Shown: positions 7,956 through 15,380 of the stretch, piece after piece | Layout of the letters: each line of letters starts with the position of its first letter | How positions within the stretch are numbered: the first letter of the stretch is position 1 | Origin: a virus | Length of the DNA: 33,132 nucleotides | Reading direction: 5' to 3' (one strand) | IMG/VR virus record: IMGVR_UViG_3300027861_000114 | Span: 1-33,132 of that record | Translations under genes and position numbers: made by a program | Notes under the pieces: generated by a model | Database searches by the model: none | Told to the model about the DNA's origin: nothing | What the model saw: the letters and a program-made list of their open reading frames with translations, nothing else

Positions 7956-9060
7956 CTTAAAGTCGCAGCCTACGAATGATGTAGCTGACATGCGGTTTGA
8001 ACGAGCAATCGTCGATGAGCAAATCAAGCCTGACGTTACAGAAGCAAGCGGTATGTACTCTGCTGGCATGATTGAAAATGTGTCCTTGATCAGCGGAGGC
8101 GAAGCACTCGGTCACGAAATGTGGATTGATAAGCAAACACTGCAACAAGTCGCGGAGCTTGGCGAGCAAAGCGGAAGCATCAAGGTTCGCTTCACTCATC
8201 CGACGATGTGTTCAGATGGACTAGGGCGTGCGTTAGGACGAGTCAACAACTTTCGTGTCGCGAACGATCAGGTCATAGGCGACCTACACTTCTTCGAGTC
8301 AGCACACTCAACTCCTGAAGGTGATCTCGCTGAATACGTGATGATGCTAGTTAACGAGGATTCAACTGCGGCTGGACTAAGCATTGTGTTCGAAGCGGAT
8401 CTGGAAGCACAAGAAGATTTTGTTTCGCAGTACGCAGAGGCAGGTACGTTTACTAGCCCAGACCCAAACAACGTCAAGCAGTACACACACGTTCGTCTTG
8501 CGAACCTACGAGCCGCCGATGTAGTTGACGAACCAGCAGCGAATCCAACAGGGATGTTTCATCGCGACGACCTACGCAAACAAGTCAGTGGAATCTTGAG
8601 TTACTCGCTCGGATTATCCACCCACAAACCACGCACGATATTCGGGATCGATCCTGATCGTGCATCGGCGTTCGTCCAGAAGTGGATGATCGAAAACAAT
8701 GTTGAATTACACACACCTACGGAGTCAGATATGTCGTCTGAGCAAACCGAGGATCAGGCTCCGGTTGATACCCGCGAGACTGTCCTTCAAGAGATGACCA
8801 AGTTCACTGATGAATTTGGAATCGAGAATGGAACGAAATGGTTTCAAGAGAACCTGTCATTGTCGGACGCATACGAGCAGGAAGCGAAGCAACTTCGCGA
8901 AGATTACAAACTGCTGTCGGAAGAAAACGACGAACTGCGTACGAAACTTGCGTCAGTCCAGATCGGTGAGGCAGAACCCATCGACGTAGTTGGCAGTGCT
9001 GACGAACCTGAGCGAGTTGATTACAAATCGTTCTTCAAGATTAAACAGTCGTCGAACTAG
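7939..9060 (+). CDS. prohead protease with C-terminal scaffold region
   Basis: Residues about 15-160 look like a phage prohead serine protease: His87 in VRFTHP, conserved glycines around GLGRALGRVNNF, VIGDLHFFESA, and Ser148 in TAAGLSIVF, giving a His-Ser dyad. The C-terminal third contains a coiled-coil-like, Glu/Lys-rich stretch at about 310-345 (QLREDYKLLSEENDELRTKL), fitting a fused scaffold that is digested during maturation. The start is taken at 7939, overlapping the portal stop by 17 bases; the open frame continues upstream to 7879 inside the portal. It is directly upstream of the capsid gene as expected. Confidence 0.75.
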   Translation: MTAIHSLKSQPTNDVADMRFERAIVDEQIKPDVTEASGMYSAGMIENVSLISGGEALGHEMWIDKQTLQQVAELGEQSGSIKVRFTHPTMCSDGLGRALGRVNNFRVANDQVIGDLHFFESAHSTPEGDLAEYVMMLVNEDSTAAGLSIVFEADLEAQEDFVSQYAEAGTFTSPDPNNVKQYTHVRLANLRAADVVDEPAANPTGMFHRDDLRKQVSGILSYSLGLSTHKPRTIFGIDPDRASAFVQKWMIENNVELHTPTESDMSSEQTEDQAPVDTRETVLQEMTKFTDEFGIENGTKWFQENLSLSDAYEQEAKQLREDYKLLSEENDELRTKLASVQIGEAEPIDVVGSADEPERVDYKSFFKIKQSSN

Positions 9061-9123
9061 CGGCAGTAAACGCAGCAGGAAAACAATTACGTCTCAACAC
9101 CCTAGAAATACAGAAGTAGAATC

Positions 9124-10059
9124 ATGGCTCAAAACCCAGCACCACTTTCCGAGTTGATCAAGATCAACGATCAAAACCTTTCAGACGTTGAAGGTATCAG
9201 TGACTTGTTGCAAGACGCACCGCTGCTCAATGCACTGGTCGCGGACTTCGCAAGCAACGGAACCCAGCACAAGTACCTGAAAGAAACAGCCGCACCTGTC
9301 GTTGGCTTTCGTGCGATCAATGACGGACGCGATCAAGGTCACTCCGAGGATACGAAAGTGTCTATCGACTTGGCTCTGCTTGATTGCAGTTATCACGTCG
9401 ATCAAATGTATGCCGACGAGTACCGCTACGGTGCAGAGGCTTGGTTAGCTCGCGAGTCGCAGAGAGCATTGCAAGCTGGATTCTTCAAGGCCGAGCAACA
9501 GTTGATCTACGGTACAGGTGCAGACGCAGATGGATTTACAGGCTTGGCCGATGCGTCCACTATTAACGGAGCAGCGGATCCAATGGTTGTAAACGCAGGA
9601 GGTTCAACTGCGTTGTCTAGCGTGTACCTTGTGCGTAGTGTTGACGCTTTGACCGATGTGACTTTGATCACAGGCAATGATGGCAACATCGCTGTCGGTG
9701 ATACCTATCAACAGATGATGGACGGAAGCTCGACTGGAATCTTCAATGCGTATGTGACTCCTGTTAGTGCGTACCTTGGCTTGCAGATTGGTTCAATCTA
9801 CTCAGTTGGACGCATCTGTAACATCGACGGAGGTTCAAACAGTTTGACTGATGATCTAATTAGTCAAGCGATTTCAAACTTCCCTGCCTCGCGTCCACCG
9901 ACTCACCTTGTTATGAATCGTCGGTCGATGCAACAGTTGCAAGCAAGCCGAACTGCGACAAACCCTACAGGTGCACCCGCACCGTTCCCGCAGAGTTCAA
10001 TGAACGTTCCGATCATCACAAGCGATGCAGTCACAAACACTGAGTCTGCTCTAGTCTAA
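9124..10059 (+). CDS. major capsid protein (HK97 fold, GP7-like)
   Basis: A 311-aa protein in the capsid position. The middle (residues about 75-160) has the E-loop/spine-helix pattern with YHVDQMYADEYRYGAEAWLA and AEQQLIYGTG; a later block, SSVYLVRSVDALTDVTLITG then IGSIYSVGRICNID, resembles the P and A domains of the GP7-like capsid family. The end NVPIITSDAVTNTESALV is a common capsid C-terminal pattern. No long cleaved propeptide is evident because scaffold sits in the protease gene. The 63-base gap before it has only a poor ribosome site, surprising for an abundant protein. Confidence 0.82.
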   Translation: MAQNPAPLSELIKINDQNLSDVEGISDLLQDAPLLNALVADFASNGTQHKYLKETAAPVVGFRAINDGRDQGHSEDTKVSIDLALLDCSYHVDQMYADEYRYGAEAWLARESQRALQAGFFKAEQQLIYGTGADADGFTGLADASTINGAADPMVVNAGGSTALSSVYLVRSVDALTDVTLITGNDGNIAVGDTYQQMMDGSSTGIFNAYVTPVSAYLGLQIGSIYSVGRICNIDGGSNSLTDDLISQAISNFPASRPPTHLVMNRRSMQQLQASRTATNPTGAPAPFPQSSMNVPIITSDAVTNTESALV

Positions 10060-10424
10060 TGGGAATGTTCATCGAAGGATTACAGAAGCACAACGTACGG
10101 CTGTTTGACAGTGCCGGTGTTGAAGTTCTGTACCTACGAGGACAGATCGAGATCAACCTGACTGCAGTGTTGGGTTCAACGAATTGGCAGGATGAAAACA
10201 CAAGCGACACATACCTCGGTATCAAGTCGATAGATTTCATCTTGCAACCTGCGAAGCTATCTATTGCAGGGAACCTTGTTGAACCTAGTCGCGGTGACAT
10301 GATCCGCTACGAAGGATACGACTATGACTTGATTCAAACTGGCAACGGTACGTTCTGGTCATGGTCGGATGGGTTCAAGACGTTCTACAGGATCCATACG
10401 AGTCGAGCCAATGTCGCGTCTTAG
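10059..10424 (+). CDS. head-closure / neck protein candidate
   Basis: A 121-aa beta-rich protein between the capsid and tail-terminator candidates, starting at the last base of the capsid stop (TAATG). The stretch VEPSRGDMIRYEGYDYDLIQ resembles head-closure proteins, which commonly have a GD.i...G..Y.v pattern. No catalytic motif. Assigned mostly by order; an adaptor role is equally possible. Confidence 0.55.
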   Translation: MGMFIEGLQKHNVRLFDSAGVEVLYLRGQIEINLTAVLGSTNWQDENTSDTYLGIKSIDFILQPAKLSIAGNLVEPSRGDMIRYEGYDYDLIQTGNGTFWSWSDGFKTFYRIHTSRANVAS

Positions 10425-10890
10425 TGAACTTCGTGACGCAGTAGCGGCACACCTGACAGCGAACCTTACGACTTCGGTTGTCACAAGTGTTGTGAGTAAC
10501 TTCACGCCGGAGGAACTCGACGAACCTGTGATCGCGGTGAAAAGCGGTGACAGAGTTGTGCAGATTGACATGGGTGCGGACAGCAGAGTGGTCACGCTTG
10601 TGATTAGTGTGCTTGGACGCAAGCCGAAGTCAGAGGGATACGCAGCGGAACCTACCGCAAGCTACAGGGAGCAGGAGGTCACAGCGTGTGACGCTTTCGA
10701 TCTTGTAGCTGAGAACGTCCTTGCAGTATTCACTCCGTTAACAGACTACGCCCGCTGTCCGATTGCGGGACACAGATTGACTTCCGTTACGCAGGAGGTT
10801 GGATTTGACATTCCAGCCTACTACGAAAACGGAGTATGGTTCACAAACATTACTCTTGAATTCTACGACTACGACGACGAGGACATATAA
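10411..10890 (+). CDS. tail terminator / tail completion candidate
   Basis: 159 aa, beginning MSRLSELRDAVAAHL: an amphipathic helix, then beta strands and the end ITLEFYDYDDEDI. A short N-terminal helix followed by a beta-sheet core, in the gene just before the tail-tube candidate, is the usual tail-terminator arrangement. Start 10411 overlaps the previous gene by 14 bases; the open frame reaches back to 10369. Functional call is by position and shape. Confidence 0.5.
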   Translation: MSRLSELRDAVAAHLTANLTTSVVTSVVSNFTPEELDEPVIAVKSGDRVVQIDMGADSRVVTLVISVLGRKPKSEGYAAEPTASYREQEVTACDAFDLVAENVLAVFTPLTDYARCPIAGHRLTSVTQEVGFDIPAYYENGVWFTNITLEFYDYDDEDI

Positions 10891-10892
10891 CG

Positions 10893-11411
10893 ATGCCGCA
10901 ACTATCAACCGACCTGAGCCGAGGTGCGTACTCTGGCAAGGAAACATTCTTGTACTACAACACTGCGACCTACGCATCGCCTACTTGGGTTGAGATCCCA
11001 AGAGCAAGAAACATTTCGATCAATGATGGTCCTGCTCTCGCTGACGTGGAGTTCCACGGTTCGTCGAACACAAGTCAGATACCGGGGTACTCTGCGTTCA
11101 ACGGTTCGTTCGAGTATGTCCGAAGGAGAACGACCGCAGCCGTACCCGATGAAGTGTACGACGATCTCAAGGACGCATCCGAGAATGGATACATCCTCGA
11201 CATGATGCACTTGAATCAAGCATACGAGACAGGGAACCCTGCTGTGACCAACCCTGACGCGATTGGATGGCGGGCACCCATTATCCTTGGTCAATTTGCG
11301 GAGACAGCTAACGGAGGTGATCCTGTCGTCGCAAGTATCCCATGCAGTTTGGCTGATGCGTACGACGCGTCGAACAATCAGATTGCCAAGGAACCTTACC
11401 CTGCACCGTAG
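10893..11411 (+). CDS. major tail (tube) protein candidate
   Basis: 172 aa, 2 bases after the previous stop. It contains ARNISINDGPALADVEFHGS and SAFNGSFEYVRRR, the beta-rich pattern of tail-tube proteins, in which a specific strand motif precedes a sandwich core. It is directly before the tail-assembly chaperone pair, as in most siphoviruses. The following 9-bp hairpin at 11430-11450 could help set a high transcript level for this abundant protein. Confidence 0.65.
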   Translation: MPQLSTDLSRGAYSGKETFLYYNTATYASPTWVEIPRARNISINDGPALADVEFHGSSNTSQIPGYSAFNGSFEYVRRRTTAAVPDEVYDDLKDASENGYILDMMHLNQAYETGNPAVTNPDAIGWRAPIILGQFAETANGGDPVVASIPCSLADAYDASNNQIAKEPYPAP

Positions 11412-11429
11412 CAGTGTGTACCATGTGAA

Positions 11430-11450
11430 GCGGTAGCACAGTGCTGCCGC
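11430..11450 (+). other. strong hairpin between tail-tube and chaperone genes
   Basis: GCGGTAGCA (11430-11438) pairs with TGCTGCCGC (11442-11450) over 9 bp, with one G-T wobble and a CAG loop. No T-run follows, so it is not a classic intrinsic terminator; it may be a 3' stabiliser or partial terminator that lowers expression of downstream tail genes. Confidence 0.6.
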
Positions 11451-11475
11451 ATACCGCAGGCAAATTGGGGATAAC

Positions 11476-11916
11476 ATGCCACATACTTTCAAAGACGGAA
11501 ACGGGAAACAGTTCACGATCGAACTCACACTAGGTTCGGTCAGGATGGTGCGAGGCAAACTAGCACTAGACTTGTTCAACGAAAGCGACTGGACACAGTT
11601 GATGAGTAGCTTGCTTGATCGCCTTACCTATGTTTGGTGGTTGTGCAAGGATCAAGCCGAAGCATACGGGTACGACATAGACGCCTTCGATCAAGCCTTG
11701 TGTTCTGGTGACGCAGCGAACCTTGCATCGGATGCTTGGTTGGAGGAACTGATTGTTTTTTACGCGGGCCTGAGCCAAGTCAAATTACAGAAGCTGACGA
11801 AAGCATACCTGACGGGTACTCAGGCCGAGAGAATCAAGTTCGGGACGAGCGAGTTCGAGGACTTGTTGAAGCAGACGCTCAGTGGTGTAACATCTTCCAC
11901 GCCGCAAGCATCGTAG
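11476..11916 (+). CDS. tail assembly chaperone, zero-frame (G-like) part
   Basis: A 146-aa helical protein: TIELTLGSVRMVRGKLALDL, then SLLDRLTYVWWLCKDQAEAY and a helical C-terminus. This is the usual small chaperone between tube and tape-measure genes. In many siphoviruses a fraction of ribosomes slip to the -1 frame near its end to add a T domain. Here the -1 frame is open from 11712 to 12290 and encodes a T-like domain. It has a plain start at 11476 after GGGGATAAC. Confidence 0.72.
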   Translation: MPHTFKDGNGKQFTIELTLGSVRMVRGKLALDLFNESDWTQLMSSLLDRLTYVWWLCKDQAEAYGYDIDAFDQALCSGDAANLASDAWLEELIVFYAGLSQVKLQKLTKAYLTGTQAERIKFGTSEFEDLLKQTLSGVTSSTPQAS

Positions 11917-12290
11917 GGATAGATTGGAAACCGCTTTCGTTCCATGAACTCGGAGTCGTAACACGAAGTCGAAGGGTTGAGCAATGGGATCACACGACAC
12001 ATCTTTCGAGTCACATAATGTCGTGCTGGGCCAAGGCTCCGATACAACCTTCGACTCTCAATCCGTATCGCCAGACAACGACCTACGACGATCCTGCCGC
12101 AGAGTATCACAGGTTGATCAATGAATCCCGTAGCAACAGCATTAGCAAAAGGGATCAACGCAAAGGTCAGCAAGATCAAGTGGCAACAGGCGAAGATCAA
12201 GCGTCGCAATCACTACCTCGCAGCACAGGGAGTGAAGGACAGCCTGAGGTTCATCGTGACGCGAGCGAGAACGAAGGAGTTGATCCGTAA
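11712..12290 (+). CDS. tail assembly chaperone, -1 frame (T-like) extension
   Basis: The open -1 frame relative to the G-like gene. The conserved-looking part starts near 11877: WCNIFHAASIVGIDWKPLSF, then HELGVVTRSRR, VEQWDHTTHLSSHI and TLNPY. The W-D-H-T...NPY pattern is typical of T domains (a helix starting W.rTA, then fnP). It has no credible start of its own, so a -1 frameshift producing a G-T fusion is the likely expression route. The given start is only the edge of the open frame after the TGA at 11709. I found no perfect X-XXY-YYZ heptamer; GTTTTTTAC at 11755-11763 is the nearest slippery run. The last 170 bases overlap the next gene and are probably the less constrained of the two. 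Confidence 0.55.
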   Translation, partial: RSEPCIGCLVGGTDCFLRGPEPSQITEADESIPDGYSGRENQVRDERVRGLVEADAQWCNIFHAASIVGIDWKPLSFHELGVVTRSRRVEQWDHTTHLSSHIMSCWAKAPIQPSTLNPYRQTTTYDDPAAEYHRLINESRSNSISKRDQRKGQQDQVATGEDQASQSLPRSTGSEGQPEVHRDASENEGVDP

Positions 12291-12690
12291 GAAAAACGCA
12301 GTGAGCAAACCGGGCGGTCGTCCAGTAGTTCATACGAAGCGTGCGTTATCGCGAATGGGTTTCAACTACAGCTACAAGGATCTCACCGGAGTAGCTGGTC
12401 CGGTCAAGGTTCCTGACCGTGATCCTTTCGTTCGCAATGCTGTTACTGCTCCGAATGCTTTGGAGTACGGAGGACAGTACACGATCCAAGAACACTGGCA
12501 GCAATTTGGATTCAGCAAGGAGGGTCGTTGGGTACGCACTACGAAATCAACCTCTGGTGAAGCGAAGAAGTCACGCCGACGAAAGCGAAAGATCACGATA
12601 CAACCTCGACCGTTTATGAAGCCAGCACTTGAATTTGAAATTGCATCTGGCAACGTAGTCAACTCATTCAAAGATAAGTGGAGCGTGTAA
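12121..12690 (+). CDS. basic minor tail / tail-completion-like protein
   Basis: 189 aa, strongly basic (many Lys/Arg, including KKSRRRKRK at about 151-159). The end RPFMKPALEFEIASGNVVNS is a pattern shared with HK97 gp10-like and other tail-completion proteins, which have RPFm.pA near the C-terminus. It sits between chaperone and tape measure. It starts inside the T frame (170-base overlap) and ends in a TAATG overlap with the tape measure gene. Exact role unclear. Confidence 0.55.
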   Translation: MNPVATALAKGINAKVSKIKWQQAKIKRRNHYLAAQGVKDSLRFIVTRARTKELIRKKNAVSKPGGRPVVHTKRALSRMGFNYSYKDLTGVAGPVKVPDRDPFVRNAVTAPNALEYGGQYTIQEHWQQFGFSKEGRWVRTTKSTSGEAKKSRRRKRKITIQPRPFMKPALEFEIASGNVVNSFKDKWSV

Positions 12691-14492
12691 TGGCAAAGGC
12701 AGTCGAAGCAGGCAAAGCGTATGTTTCGCTAGGTCTGAAACCCAATATGAAAAAGGGTTTGCAGTCTGCATCAAAGCAGATGAAAGCAATGGGTCGCAGT
12801 CTTGCAATGGGTGGTGCCGCAATAGGTGCGGCAGGTGGTGCTGTTCTTGCACCGTTGTTGAAAGCTACCTCTGACTTCGCAGCAATGGGCGATGAGATCC
12901 ACAAGATGTCCGCGAGGACAGGCGTAGCGAAGTCAACCTTATCTGAACTTGCGTTCGCAGCCGAACAGTCTGGTGGTAGCGTACAGGATGTCGAGAAGGC
13001 GTTCTTCGGTTTGTCGCGAGCTATGTTCGATGCGGCACAGGGTAGCAAGATGCCCAAGGAAGCGTTGTCAGCTATCGGTTTGACCTTCGAAGAACTCGAT
13101 GGACTGAACCCCGAAGAACAGATGAACAAGGTAGCTGATGGGCTTGCGGGTATTGAAGATGTGTCAGTGCGTGCCGCAGTCGCACAGAAGTTGTTTGGCC
13201 GAGCCGGTAGGCAAATGCTCCCGATGTTGTCCGAAGGTGCTGCTGGCATGGCTGCGTTGAGACAAGAAGCACGCGACCTTGGTAGAGGTATGACCGGCGA
13301 GGATGCTGACGCCGCTGCTGAGTACACGGACGCGATGAATCGAGTAGTCAGTGTGTACAAGGGAATCAAACAACAAGTCGGTGCTGCACTCGCTCCTGCT
13401 CTTGCGGACATAGCAACGAAGTTCGCGAACATGGCGAAGCACGTAGTCACATTCGTCAAGGAGAACAGAGGAACAATCAAGATGGTTGCGGGAGTAGCGG
13501 CAGCGGTGATCGGTCTTGGTGGAGCGATCACTGCTGCGGGCTTTGCATTCATCGGCATCGGTTCGGCACTGTCTGCTGTCGCTGCTACGCTTGGGTTCCT
13601 TGTTAGTCCAATCGGTGCTGTAATTGCTGGCATCGCTGCACTTGGGTTTGCGGCCGAACACTATTTTGGATTCATAAGCAAAGCAATTAACTTCGTGATA
13701 GAACGATTCAGTCCACTTGTTAGCATGTGGCAGGACAGCATTGCAGCGATTGTTGCAGCGTTAACAGAGGGTGATATGGAGGGAGCGTGGGAGTTGGTAA
13801 TGCAAGGTCTTGAAGGTACGTTCCTTGATCTTACCGCTGGCATAGGGGCGTACTGGGACACAGCAATGAATGTCCTAGTCGATGCTACCGCTGGAATGGC
13901 AAAAGCTATTGGCGGAATCATTAGTCAGCTTGGTGCGTGGATGAAGAAAATGCTCAACGGATACAAGGACTACTACAACGAAGTTTACAACAACGTAACC
14001 GAGATGATCGGGGAGCTATCGGGAGTTCGGACTATAGGCGGACCCGTCGATGCGTTTGGAAGCACTGGGGATTTTGTTTTGCAAGCTGGCGATAGTCTGA
14101 TGGACTTTGGCAGCGGCATGAAAGATAGTGCTGAGGAGTACCGAAAGAATAATCAATCAGACACAGCAGCACGTGAGAAAGATCGACAGGCAAGACTTGC
14201 GGACATTCGTGAGAACGCAAAGCAACAAGGTGACGCAGCCCGCAAAGCAAAGAAGGAACGCAATGCAGAGTTGGACAAACTTGCGGGTATGCAACTCGAC
14301 TCAGGAGACAAAGCAGCATCGGATACCGGAAAGACACGTGGCACTTTTTCGTCTGCCGCTGCAAGAGCAATCGGCATGGGAGGCGGGACGATACAAGAGC
14401 AGCAGTTGAAAGCAGCGAAAGACAATCAGAAGAACACGAAGATCATTGCGGAGAACACGAAGGATCTCCCTAACGGAGCGGCGTTCGTCTAA
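12690..14492 (+). CDS. tail tape measure protein
   Basis: 600 aa, Ala/Gly rich. Early residues GLKPNMKKGLQSASKQMKAM and a TGVAKSTLSELAFAAEQSG / LFGRAGRQMLPML block are typical of tape measure proteins. A hydrophobic, Gly/Ala-rich region at about 265-330 and another at 395-420 would insert in the host membrane during injection. The C-terminal part (490-560) is charged and helical. By the usual 0.15 nm per residue the tail would be about 90 nm. The ATG overlaps the previous stop (TAATG); a GTG 12 bases upstream is less likely. Confidence 0.88.
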   Translation: MAKAVEAGKAYVSLGLKPNMKKGLQSASKQMKAMGRSLAMGGAAIGAAGGAVLAPLLKATSDFAAMGDEIHKMSARTGVAKSTLSELAFAAEQSGGSVQDVEKAFFGLSRAMFDAAQGSKMPKEALSAIGLTFEELDGLNPEEQMNKVADGLAGIEDVSVRAAVAQKLFGRAGRQMLPMLSEGAAGMAALRQEARDLGRGMTGEDADAAAEYTDAMNRVVSVYKGIKQQVGAALAPALADIATKFANMAKHVVTFVKENRGTIKMVAGVAAAVIGLGGAITAAGFAFIGIGSALSAVAATLGFLVSPIGAVIAGIAALGFAAEHYFGFISKAINFVIERFSPLVSMWQDSIAAIVAALTEGDMEGAWELVMQGLEGTFLDLTAGIGAYWDTAMNVLVDATAGMAKAIGGIISQLGAWMKKMLNGYKDYYNEVYNNVTEMIGELSGVRTIGGPVDAFGSTGDFVLQAGDSLMDFGSGMKDSAEEYRKNNQSDTAAREKDRQARLADIRENAKQQGDAARKAKKERNAELDKLAGMQLDSGDKAASDTGKTRGTFSSAAARAIGMGGGTIQEQQLKAAKDNQKNTKIIAENTKDLPNGAAFV

Positions 14493-14504
14493 CAAGGAAA
14501 ACAA

Positions 14505-15371
14505 ATGGCTGACATTATTATCGACGCAGCAACTGGGATCTCAATTCGTGAGCTATCAGGTCGCAGCGGAATGGACTCTGCGGATAACAACACAGCGAAT
14601 CGTCGTTGGCTTGTGCGTGGCAGTTCAGACCCAATAGCTTGTCGTGCAATCTTTGTCGCGTACGCAGGCACGATTAGCCTGTACTCGTACGATGGGCTTG
14701 GTCTCAAGGATATGGACTGGGCTTTGTACGCAGACGGTGGACCCGACTCGTGGGAATTCCAAGCCAACTACGACTACACGCCGGAAGTTGGTGGATGCAC
14801 GATCTCGATTGATACAGGGGGAGGGACTGTCAACACAACATCGGCGTTCAGTCAAACCAAGTTCCCTGCATCGGGAGAAGTCGCACCCGACTACGGTAAC
14901 TCGATTAACGTTGATGCTGACGGGAACCCTGCTGGCATAGCGAAGGTCATACCGTCGATGAAGATCACGGTCAAAGCAAAGATCGCTGCCGCTTACGTTA
15001 ACAGTCCGTGTGAGTATGCACAGATCTTGTACGCCTGCACGGGTAAGGTTAACGATGCGGCGTTCCTTTGCTTCGCAGCCGGAGAGGTATTGTTTCTGGG
15101 AGCTACCGGAGAACTGATTGCCGAGGATCCAGTACTCAACTTCTCTTTCGAGATCAGTCCGAACGAAACAGGAATGACTATCGGTGACGTATCCGGCATC
15201 AACAAGGATGGTCACGACTACATCTGGTTCAACTTCAAGCAGGAACAAGACACAGGAACGAACCTGAAAGTAACGAAAACGAGAGCAGCGTATGTTGCGA
15301 AGGTATACGAAGAAGCGGACTTCTCAACGATGAAGATTTGTGCGGCACCGCCAGCACCACCTGCACCATAA
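14505..15371 (+). CDS. tail structural protein (distal-tail position)
   Basis: 288 aa, starting after AAGGAAAAC. The sequence is beta-rich (GTISLYSYDGLGLKDMDWAL, TVKAKIAAAYVNS, VLNFSFEISP, DYIWFNFKQE) and ends in a short Ala-Pro-Pro tail. Position after the tape measure suggests a distal-tail or tip protein. No enzyme motif. The function is inferred from order only. Confidence 0.55.
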   Translation: MADIIIDAATGISIRELSGRSGMDSADNNTANRRWLVRGSSDPIACRAIFVAYAGTISLYSYDGLGLKDMDWALYADGGPDSWEFQANYDYTPEVGGCTISIDTGGGTVNTTSAFSQTKFPASGEVAPDYGNSINVDADGNPAGIAKVIPSMKITVKAKIAAAYVNSPCEYAQILYACTGKVNDAAFLCFAAGEVLFLGATGELIAEDPVLNFSFEISPNETGMTIGDVSGINKDGHDYIWFNFKQEQDTGTNLKVTKTRAAYVAKVYEEADFSTMKICAAPPAPPAP

Positions 15372-15380
15372 ACGGCAGAC

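Noticed and set aside
12668-13633. 321-aa minus-strand frame opposite the tape measure
   Set aside because: Ala/Ser/Pro-rich mirror of the Ala/Gly-rich tape measure codons; typical shadow frame.
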